A stretch of 36,495 bases of DNA from a virus: IMG/VR virus record IMGVR_UViG_3300038825_000871, positions 1 to 36,495 of that record. One strand, given 5' to 3'. A program made the position numbers and the translations under genes. A model generated the notes under the pieces. It was given only the letters and a program-made list of their open reading frames with translations, ran no database searches and was not told where the DNA came from. This document shows, piece after piece, positions 30,225-36,495 of this stretch (position 1 is its first letter; the number at the start of each line of letters is the position of its first letter).

Positions 30225-30328
30225 CCTGTACACTAATTCCAGCCACCTAGACTGCCATCTAGCACTGGATAAATCAGCCAATAACGGCCACCCTCAATTC
30301 TGAGGCACTGTAAAGGAGGAATAATAAC
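30225..30328 (+). other. Structured leader ahead of scaffold and capsid
   Basis: 104 bases with no ORF and a higher GC content than its surroundings. CCAG-CTAG-CTAG-CTGG can fold at about 30239-30267, and CCTCA-ATTC-TGAGG at about 30292-30305. No T-tract follows, so these are not terminators. AAAGGAGG leads into the scaffold gene. The element may stabilise or process the capsid mRNA. Confidence 0.4.
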
Positions 30329-31228
30329 ATGGCAAAAAAGAAAACTAACATGCACAACAAGGCTAATGTACTTGAAGAGGACCCAAGAGTAAATATGTTT
30401 AAGGGTAAAGATAGAGTGCTTACAGCCGAAGAGGAAGTAACTGAAACTGAGGACACGTCTGTCGAGGCCACGATGGAAGCCACTCCAGAAGTAGAAAGTT
30501 TTATGGACTCAAAAGACTCAACCCAAGAACCAAATGAAGGTATTAGTGGAGGAGATACAGAAGTACAGTATAAGAAAAGATATGACGATCTTAAAACGTA
30601 CTATGATAAGAAACTGTCTGAATGGAAACAAGAAAAAGAAACTTTAACAGCACAAGCTAAAGTTGCTGAAAAACAAGTTCAATATTCTCCACCAAAGACA
30701 GCAGAAGAATTAGAACAGTTTAAAGAACAATATCCAGATGTATACCAAGTTGTTGAGACAATTTCTCATAAAATGGCTTCTGATAAAGTAGAAGATTTAC
30801 AAGCAAAAATTGGAGAATTAACACAGAGAGAATCTAAGTTAAAAGTACAATCTGCTTATAAACAACTTCTTTCTACTCATCCTGATTTTGATCAAATAAA
30901 AACTGATCCACAGTTTTTAGCATGGCTTGAGCAACAGCCCAAAAGCATTTCTGAAGGTATTACTAAAAACAATACTGATCCTGTTTGGGCAAGTAGGACT
31001 GTTGATTTATACAAAGTGGATGTTGGAATAGACAGGAAACGGAAACCTACTAAATCTAAAGATGCTGCCAAAGCAGTTACTAAGGCTACTAGCCGAGATG
31101 TAAATGTTGGGCAGGGTGATAAGGTTTGGAAGATTTCTGAGATTCAACGACTTAAACCATGGGAGTTTGAGAAGTATGAATCAGAGATTGATCAGGCTAT
31201 GAAGTCTGGTCGTGTTATTAACGAATAA
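30329..31228 (+). CDS. Capsid scaffolding protein
   Basis: A 299-residue acidic protein immediately upstream of the capsid gene, the standard scaffold place. It starts basic (MAKKKTNMHNKANVLEEDP), then has a long Glu-rich disordered part, a coiled coil (KRYDDLKTYYDKKLSEWKQE) and a compact charged end. It has a strong AAAGGAGG ribosome site, as expected for abundant production. It would direct procapsid assembly and then leave. Confidence 0.8.
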   Translation: MAKKKTNMHNKANVLEEDPRVNMFKGKDRVLTAEEEVTETEDTSVEATMEATPEVESFMDSKDSTQEPNEGISGGDTEVQYKKRYDDLKTYYDKKLSEWKQEKETLTAQAKVAEKQVQYSPPKTAEELEQFKEQYPDVYQVVETISHKMASDKVEDLQAKIGELTQRESKLKVQSAYKQLLSTHPDFDQIKTDPQFLAWLEQQPKSISEGITKNNTDPVWASRTVDLYKVDVGIDRKRKPTKSKDAAKAVTKATSRDVNVGQGDKVWKISEIQRLKPWEFEKYESEIDQAMKSGRVINE

Positions 31229-31244
31229 ATAGAGGACAATTAAT

Positions 31245-32201
31245 ATGGCAACAATGGGATTGGCAGCCGGTTATCAGAATTTACCTTCTGGAAATTGGGC
31301 ACCTGCTATATACAGTCAGAAAGTTCTTAAATATTTCCGTAGAGCATCTGTGGTAGAAGCAATTACTAACACAGACTACACTGGAGAAATTGAGAATTTT
31401 GGTGATACTGTAAACATTCTTAAAGAGCCATCAATTACTGTTGCTTCCTATGCTCGTGGCCAAACTGTAAATACACAAACACTTGCTGATGATCAAATTC
31501 AATTAACAATTGATCAAGGCAATTATTTTGCATTTAAAGTGGATGACATCGAGGAAAGGCAGTCTCATGTAAATTGGGAAGCTCTTGCAACTTCTTCAGG
31601 TGCTTATACCTTGAAGAAAGCTTACGACTACAACGTACTTAAAAATATGTATGACAATGCTATTGCATCTACAGGAACTCTTGGTACTCAAGCAACATCA
31701 GCTAACACTGGTGATGAAGTAGCAAATCTTGTAGCTCAAGCAGCAGCTGAGTTAGACAAAAATGATGTACCTGAAGAAAATCGTTGGCTTGTAGCTCCAC
31801 CTCAGTTTTACGAGGTGTTAAGACAAGCTGGCTCTAAAATTATGGATGCATCTGTAATCGGTTCTGGTAGCTCACCATTATTAAATGGTAGAGTAACAGA
31901 CAGACCACTACATGGCTTTGATTTATATCAATCAAATGCTATTGCAGTAGGTTCAACTGGTTCAGCTGCAACACATACATTTGGGTCTTCAAGTACAGCT
32001 GGACAAACAGCAATTCTGTATGGACATATGTCTGGAGTAGCAACTGCTTCACACATTGCTAAAACAGAAGTGATTCGTGATCCAGATAGTTTTTCTGACA
32101 TAGTTCGTGGTCTACACGTATTTGGAAGAAAAGTACTTCGTGGTGAATCAACAACTGGATTCAAAGGTGTATTCAAAGGCCTTATGGATCTGGATTCTTA
32201 A
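31245..32201 (+). CDS. Major capsid protein
   Basis: A 318-residue protein: MATMGLAAGYQNLPSGNWAP, IYSQKVLKYFRRASVVEAIT, then DVNILKEPSITV-type strands and FKVDDIEERQSHVNWE. The pattern is that of the P22-like/HK97-fold coat proteins of marine podoviruses. Position after scaffold and a Met-Ala start support it. Codons here appear more GC-tolerant than in the surrounding genes, as is usual for the most abundant protein. Confidence 0.88.
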   Translation: MATMGLAAGYQNLPSGNWAPAIYSQKVLKYFRRASVVEAITNTDYTGEIENFGDTVNILKEPSITVASYARGQTVNTQTLADDQIQLTIDQGNYFAFKVDDIEERQSHVNWEALATSSGAYTLKKAYDYNVLKNMYDNAIASTGTLGTQATSANTGDEVANLVAQAAAELDKNDVPEENRWLVAPPQFYEVLRQAGSKIMDASVIGSGSSPLLNGRVTDRPLHGFDLYQSNAIAVGSTGSAATHTFGSSSTAGQTAILYGHMSGVATASHIAKTEVIRDPDSFSDIVRGLHVFGRKVLRGESTTGFKGVFKGLMDLDS

Positions 32202-32221
32202 TTTAGAGGGAGTAAATAATC

Positions 32222-32656
32222 ATGGCAACACATGATAAAACCGGTGCCGGTGGCACAACAGGTCATCCTTCTAATGGAAGGACACCTTATTTAGTTGAGA
32301 ATACAGTTGACTTCTCATCTTTCGATCCTGCAGCAAATGATGTCGTACAAATGTTAGACATTCCTGCTGAAACTTTAGTTATCAATGCTGGTATAGAAGT
32401 ATTAACTGCTTCTGCTAGTGGTGTTACACTAGACGTAGGTGACGGAGGAGATGTTGATAGTTATGTAGACGGTTACGATTCTACTTCAACTGGATATGCA
32501 GGTTTAGTGGAAAATGTATCTAACTCAGGAACTGTTTATGGTTCTGCAGATACAATTGACGTTACAGTTCTGGGAGCAACAGACAATGCAAGTAAAGTTA
32601 GAGCTTGGGCTGTTATGTGTGATATTTCAGGCATAGACGAAACTGACCACAACTAA
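32222..32656 (+). CDS. Putative head decoration protein
   Basis: A 144-residue beta-rich protein directly after the capsid. VQMLDIPAETLVINAGIEVL, LDVGDGGDVDSYVDG and ASKVRAWAVMCDISG give the pattern of small phage head proteins with a repeating strand-turn build. It has no charge clusters and no membrane part. Capsid decoration or stabilisation is inferred from location and fold type. Confidence 0.65.
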   Translation: MATHDKTGAGGTTGHPSNGRTPYLVENTVDFSSFDPAANDVVQMLDIPAETLVINAGIEVLTASASGVTLDVGDGGDVDSYVDGYDSTSTGYAGLVENVSNSGTVYGSADTIDVTVLGATDNASKVRAWAVMCDISGIDETDHN

Positions 32657-32669
32657 AATATAACCATTG

Positions 32670-32700
32670 GGTAGGGGGGTTATAGGCTCCCCTGCCTACC
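32670..32700 (+). other. GC-rich hairpin downstream of capsid genes
   Basis: GGTAGG (32670-32675) plus GGGG pairs with CCCC plus CCTACC (32695-32700), a two-base bulge between. No T-run follows. It may reduce read-through or protect the upstream 3' end, so that capsid outpaces the later genes. Confidence 0.5.
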
Positions 32701-32713
32701 ATAAGGATAGACT

Positions 32714-32893
32714 ATGACAGTTTGGAATAAACGATCAACACAAAAAATTGTATCACTAGCACCAAGTATGACTAACGGTGATGCAAGTAAAATAGAGGAC
32801 ATGGAAACTCGTATGAAATCTATTGAACAAAGTTTAAATTTAATACTACAAAAATTAAATAAAGATAGTGAAGGGGAAAATAACAATGGCTAA
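32714..32893 (+). CDS. Small coiled-coil protein
   Basis: A 59-residue protein, MTVWNKRSTQKIVSLAPSMT and then a heptad helix (KIEDMETRMKSIEQSLNLIL). AAGGATAG precedes the start. It overlaps the next gene by 8 bases. It may be a trimer or other oligomer in the neck or head; no family is recognised. Confidence 0.6.
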   Translation: MTVWNKRSTQKIVSLAPSMTNGDASKIEDMETRMKSIEQSLNLILQKLNKDSEGENNNG

Positions 32894-33053
32894 AAGTAAA
32901 AAACCCGGACTATATGCAAACATTCATGCTAAGAGAAAAAGAATAAAAGCAGGTTCTGGAGAAAAAATGAGAAAAGTAGGAGCTAAAGGAGCACCAACTG
33001 CTGCTAACTTTAGACGATCCGCAAAAACTGCAAAGAAGACAAGACGTGGCTAA
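32886..33053 (+). CDS. Conserved small basic phage protein
   Basis: A 55-residue, highly basic protein: MAKSKKPGLYANIHAKRKRI, then KAGSGEKMRKVGAKGAPTA. I recall this 'KKPGLYANIhaKRkRIkaGSGEkMRkpGskGAPt' sequence from many marine phages, always near the capsid-neck block, function unknown. A start at 32868 is possible, but GAAGGGG lies before 32886. The 3' end overlaps the next gene's GTG. Confidence 0.75.
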   Translation: MAKSKKPGLYANIHAKRKRIKAGSGEKMRKVGAKGAPTAANFRRSAKTAKKTRRG

Positions 33054-33327
33054 AACTCCGGCTTGGCAAAGAAAAGAGGGTAAGTCTAAATCCGGTGGAT
33101 TAAACAAAAGAGGAGTAGCTTCCTATAGAAGAGCTAACCCCGGATCAAAACTAAAAACAGCCGTAACAACCAAGCCATCCAAATTAAAAAAAGGATCAAA
33201 AGCAGCTAACAGAAGAAAGAGTTTCTGTGCAAGAATGAGTGGAATGAAAAAGAAATTAACAGGTGCTAAGAAAAAAAGAGATCCTAATTCAAGAATTAAT
33301 AAATCATTACGTAAGTGGAATTGTTAG
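33046..33327 (+). CDS. DUF6321-like basic phage protein
   Basis: A 93-residue protein from GTG 33046. TPAWQRKEGKSKSGGLNKRG, VASYRRANPGSKLKTAVT, then SKAANRRKSFCARMSGMKKK and the end SLRKWNC match a widespread phage family ('AWQRKEGKnp.GGLn.kG..sy', 'RRKSFCaRm.Gm', 'lrkWnC'), known to me as DUF6321. It is very basic, so probably contacts DNA inside the virion. Function is unknown. Confidence 0.75.
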   Translation: MAKTPAWQRKEGKSKSGGLNKRGVASYRRANPGSKLKTAVTTKPSKLKKGSKAANRRKSFCARMSGMKKKLTGAKKKRDPNSRINKSLRKWNC

Positions 33328-33504
33328 ATGAAAGGTGTAAACCATTATAAAAAAGACGGTACTATCCATAGGGGTGGTACACATAAAATGCCTAATGGAG
33401 AGTTACACTCTGGTAAAACGCACGGTAAAAATTCTGTAAGATTATTTCATTACGGTGAATTATCAAAAAAAGCAAAACTAAAAGCAAGAAAACAGTGGGG
33501 ATAA
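33328..33504 (+). CDS. Conserved small basic phage protein
   Basis: A 58-residue protein starting MKGVNHYKKDGTIHRGGTHK, then MPNGELHSGKTHGKNSVRLF and HYGELSKKAKLKARKQWG. The 'HkMpnG.lHsG..H...S..l.h..eLs..ak.kar' pattern is common in marine phage structural blocks. It is rich in His, Lys and Gly. It begins right after the previous stop. Function is unknown. Confidence 0.7.
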   Translation: MKGVNHYKKDGTIHRGGTHKMPNGELHSGKTHGKNSVRLFHYGELSKKAKLKARKQWG

Positions 33505-33508
33505 ACTA

Positions 33509-34609
33509 ATGGCAACAACATATTTAACATTAGTAAACAACGTACTAAACGAATTAAACGAGGCAGAATTAACATCCTCTAACTTTTCTAGTAGCAGAGG
33601 AATACAAACATCTGTGAAAAAATTTGTAGTAAAAGCTATGCATGAAGTATATAACTCCCTATCAGAAATACCTGATCTGTACAAATCTACAAAACAAATT
33701 ACAACTACTGGACAAAGAACATATGCCTTACCATCTTCAGCCTCACCACAAAGTGGCGATCTTGCATACAGAAAAATAGACTGGGATACATTTAGACTTG
33801 TACCAAAAGAGTTAGTAACAAACGGAGAGTTTACATCTAACATAACTGGATGGACTACAGGGGATGGTTCTCCATCTTATACCAGTAGTGGTAATGGTAG
33901 ACTGAACTTAAATGATGCAGCAGCGTACCAATCTATCTCAACAGTAAAGAATACAACATATAGATTACAAGTTAGGGTTATGAGTCCCAACAGTTCTACA
34001 AGCACTTTAGCTATAAAAGTAGGCACCACAGCAAGTGGGGGAGAAGTTTTAAGCACAACAAAATCTGTAGAGAATTTTGGGGAAGGTGCTATTTTAGATA
34101 CAACATTTACAGCAACAACACAAACAACATATATCTATTTTGAAACTGCATCTGGAGTACAATTAGATGTAGACTATGTAAGAATATCTGAAGATATACC
34201 TGTAAAAAAATTAAGATATATGACTTATGATAATTGGAACAGTAAATTTTTAGAAACAGATTTAACTAACTCTGAAGACTCTTTAGGTGTTCCTGATTAT
34301 GTTTATCCCACACAAGACAAGAAGTTTGGCTTATCTCCTGTACCAAATCAAAGCAACTACGAAATACAATACGAATATTGGAAAGTGCATACAGACTTAT
34401 CCGCACACGGGGACACCATGGATCTAGACGATAGGTTTAAATCTGTAATAACTACAAGAGCAAAATACTATGCATATATACTGCGATCTGATCCACAAGC
34501 TGCACAAATGGCTTTAGGAGAGTTTAACAACCAAATGCAGATAATACGAACAGAATACATAAACACTAAAACATATATGACAGATACAAGGATACATGTG
34601 AATGCCTGA
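33509..34609 (+). CDS. Head-tail adaptor (tail tubular protein A-like) with inserted beta domain
   Basis: A 366-residue protein. Residues 1-100 (MATTYLTLVNNVLNELNEAE, AMHEVYNSLSEIPDLYKSTK) and 230-366 (YEIQYEYWKVHTDLSAHGDT, YYAYILRSDPQAAQMALGEF) form the usual ~230-residue adaptor. Residues about 100-228 are an inserted jelly-roll-like domain (LVTNGEFTSNITGWTTGDG, then YRLQVRVMS) resembling carbohydrate-binding modules. The adaptor joins portal to tail. It overlaps the next gene by 8 bases. Confidence 0.75.
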   Translation: MATTYLTLVNNVLNELNEAELTSSNFSSSRGIQTSVKKFVVKAMHEVYNSLSEIPDLYKSTKQITTTGQRTYALPSSASPQSGDLAYRKIDWDTFRLVPKELVTNGEFTSNITGWTTGDGSPSYTSSGNGRLNLNDAAAYQSISTVKNTTYRLQVRVMSPNSSTSTLAIKVGTTASGGEVLSTTKSVENFGEGAILDTTFTATTQTTYIYFETASGVQLDVDYVRISEDIPVKKLRYMTYDNWNSKFLETDLTNSEDSLGVPDYVYPTQDKKFGLSPVPNQSNYEIQYEYWKVHTDLSAHGDTMDLDDRFKSVITTRAKYYAYILRSDPQAAQMALGEFNNQMQIIRTEYINTKTYMTDTRIHVNA

Positions 34610-36140
34610 TAGTTCTTATCAAAAACCTTTTACCGCAAGTTGTGCCGGAGGTCTTATCCTCAACAAAGATGTATTTACCATGCAACCGGGCGAAGCATTA
34701 CAACTGTCTAATTTTGAGCCAGATATAACTGGTGGGTACAGAAGATTAAATGGAACTACAAAATACAATACTACAATCGTGCCACAAGTAGCAACTGCAG
34801 ATGAGAGAATACTACTATCTGTAATATTTAACGGTCTTGTAATTGCAGCAAGAGGTGGCACTGTATATACTGGAACAACAAGTGGCAGTTGGACAAGTAG
34901 AGCTACAAGTAAAGGTACAACGTACACATATGATTTTGACAAGTATAATTATAATGGTACAGATAAGATAATCATTGCTACAGGAGCAGCTGCAGCTTTT
35001 ACCCTTGACACAAGCTACAGTGAAGATATAATAAATGCTACAGGTGGTGGGACAGCTCCTACTAATCCTAAGTTTGTAAAATCTTTTGCTAACCATATGT
35101 TTTACGGTGGCATGTCTAATTCTACCCACTCTGTAATATTCTCTGGACCATTTACAGAAGATGATTTTGACACAGGGGCTGGTGAAATAAAAGTTGGTGA
35201 CGTAGTTACAGGATTAAAAGTTTTCCGTGACGAGTTATTTATATTTTGCCAAAGAAAAATTTATAAAGTAACAGGGACAAGTTCAAGTAACTTTGCACTT
35301 GCCGAGGTAGCAAAAAACGTGGGTACTATAGCCCACCATTCAATACAGGAGTTAGGTGGTGACATTATATTCTTATCTGCAGACGGGATTAGAACAATTG
35401 CTGGTACTACAAGAATTGGTGACGTGGAACTTGGAACTGTATCTAAGCAAATCCAAGACAGAATTAACGACATCACTTATGATAATGTTACCTCTTTAGT
35501 AATAAGAGACAAATCACAGTACCGTTTGTTTTATCCTCTTACCGATGGTTTTGAGGGATCACAAAAAGGGCTGATTGCCACAATTAAAATGAATCCTAAT
35601 GCACAGCAAATGGGTTTTGAGTATGCAGATATAAAAGGACTGAAGGTATCATCTTGTGACTCTGACTATATATCTAACGTAGAAACAGTAATACATGGTG
35701 GCTACGATGGGTATATCTACAAACAAGATTCAGGCAACGTCTGGACAAGAGGTGGGTACTCTAGCAACATTGATGCAACATATCGTTCACCAGATATAAC
35801 AATGGGCGATCCGGGTATTAGAAAAAATATGCAAAGAGTAAATCTTAACTGGAAACCAGAAGGTGCAGTGTCTGCAAGTATGTTTGTACGATATAACTAT
35901 GATGATGTTAATACGCCACAACCTAACGTATTTTCATTAACTACTCAAGGTAGTGGGGCTAACTATGGAGAAGCTATATTTGGTACTTCTGCATTTGGAC
36001 AAGGAGATTTACCAATAACAAGACAAGCTGTAGAAGGCTCTGGCTTTGCTGTAGCATTAAAGATAACAGATACAAGTAGTAACATTCCTTTTTCTATAAA
36101 AGGTTTTGAGCTAGAATTTACACCGGGAGGGAGAAGATAG
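34602..36140 (+). CDS. Tail nozzle protein (tail tubular protein B-like)
   Basis: A 512-residue beta-rich protein after the adaptor. The order of strands (GGLILNKDVFTMQPGEALQL, NFEPDITGGYRRLNGTTKYN, then VVTGLKVFRDELFIFCQRKI and IIFLSADGIRTIAGTTRIG) is that of podoviral nozzle/beta-propeller proteins. It would form the tail tube end and contact the fibres. It has no signal peptide. Confidence 0.78.
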   Translation: MPDSSYQKPFTASCAGGLILNKDVFTMQPGEALQLSNFEPDITGGYRRLNGTTKYNTTIVPQVATADERILLSVIFNGLVIAARGGTVYTGTTSGSWTSRATSKGTTYTYDFDKYNYNGTDKIIIATGAAAAFTLDTSYSEDIINATGGGTAPTNPKFVKSFANHMFYGGMSNSTHSVIFSGPFTEDDFDTGAGEIKVGDVVTGLKVFRDELFIFCQRKIYKVTGTSSSNFALAEVAKNVGTIAHHSIQELGGDIIFLSADGIRTIAGTTRIGDVELGTVSKQIQDRINDITYDNVTSLVIRDKSQYRLFYPLTDGFEGSQKGLIATIKMNPNAQQMGFEYADIKGLKVSSCDSDYISNVETVIHGGYDGYIYKQDSGNVWTRGGYSSNIDATYRSPDITMGDPGIRKNMQRVNLNWKPEGAVSASMFVRYNYDDVNTPQPNVFSLTTQGSGANYGEAIFGTSAFGQGDLPITRQAVEGSGFAVALKITDTSSNIPFSIKGFELEFTPGGRR

Positions 36141-36495
36141 ATGGCTGTTTATACTAGGCAGAGTTCATCAGGAATAGTAGACGGAGGTGTCATTGAGGCA
36201 GTTGATCTAAACAATGAGTTTGACCAACTAGCTGCAGCATTCCTTGCACCAACATTTGGAGTAGGAACATCTGGCACAGACATTGTAATGACATTTGATG
36301 GAGAATCAGCAGATGGTGTTATTACATGGATGGAAGACGAAGACTATTTTAAATTTTCTGATGACATATTATTAGCAACTACAGAAAAGTTACAGTTTAG
36401 AGATACTGCAATTTACATAAATTCTAGTACAGATGGGCAGCTTGATTTAGTAGCAGACACTGAAATACAAATAGCAGCAACTACTGTAGACATAA
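36141..36495 (+). CDS. Tail fibre or related structural protein, N-terminal fragment
   Basis: The frame is open to the right edge; 118 residues are visible: MAVYTRQSSSGIVDGGVIEA, a helix (VDLNNEFDQLAAAFL), then repetitive strands ending DGQLDLVADTEIQIAATTVD. This repeat style is typical of marine phage fibre and tail proteins. GGGAGGGAG precedes the start. Only the beginning is present, so the binding part and function cannot be judged. Confidence 0.65.
   Translation, partial: MAVYTRQSSSGIVDGGVIEAVDLNNEFDQLAAAFLAPTFGVGTSGTDIVMTFDGESADGVITWMEDEDYFKFSDDILLATTEKLQFRDTAIYINSSTDGQLDLVADTEIQIAATTVDI

Noticed and set aside
1-36495. CRISPR arrays, insertion sequences and transposases
   Set aside because: No regularly spaced repeats of CRISPR type, terminal inverted repeats with transposase, or transposase motifs were found. 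The only tandem repeats are those reported.

Overview
The window is an internal piece of a lytic, AT-rich, double-stranded DNA tailed phage of podovirus type. The most likely host is a marine alphaproteobacterium. This rests on family A DNA polymerase, separate primase and helicase, endonuclease I, a class II ribonucleotide reductase at the left edge, and a terminase-portal-scaffold-capsid-neck-tail fibre block in phage order. The polymerase carries a DnaJ-like zinc motif (two C-x2-C pairs) between its exonuclease and polymerase halves. From memory this is a hallmark of the HMO-2011 group of phages that infect SAR116, Roseobacter RCA and SAR11 bacteria; I could not run a search to confirm it. 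No complete genome end is visible.

Layout. Positions 1-7881 (minus strand) form a leftward operon of replication and nucleotide genes packed with 1-8 base overlaps: a PD-(D/E)XK nuclease, primase, helicase, DNA polymerase, a putative ssDNA-binding protein, a Cas4-like exonuclease, a small unknown, a zinc ribbon, endonuclease I, an unknown, DUF3310 and the start of nrdJ. Positions 7882-8047 hold two back-to-back consensus promoters, each inside the same 29-bp inverted repeat. Positions 8048-14968 (plus strand) are an early/accessory arm of about 20 mostly small genes, including a candidate spanin pair, an SH3-fold protein, a conserved CDKH protein, a Cys-rich protein next to DUF932, and small membrane proteins. 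It is divided by two rho-independent terminators and several promoters. Positions 14969-15632 are a gene-free control region with a terminator, repeats, a GC island and two divergent consensus promoters. Positions 15633-36495 (plus strand) are the late arm: small proteins, terminase small subunit, a PqqA-like peptide, two exported proteins, a coiled-coil membrane protein, a metallothionein-like peptide, an SNase-fold nuclease, terminase large subunit, a tyrosine-recombinase-like fusion protein, portal, internal virion proteins (one with a lytic transglycosylase domain), scaffold, capsid, small basic proteins, a head-tail adaptor, a tail nozzle and the start of a fibre gene.

Most notable: (i) a 24-residue PqqA-like peptide gene, which could feed the host's PQQ cofactor pathway; (ii) a strong and strand-oriented excess of the hexamer TGTCAA across the early region, matching half of the dyad in the divergent promoters; (iii) a tyrosine recombinase-like domain built into a large protein between terminase and portal; (iv) a metallothionein-like Cys cluster; (v) a consensus leftward promoter pointing into the gene-free control region.

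All family names come from reading protein motifs by eye; no database was consulted.
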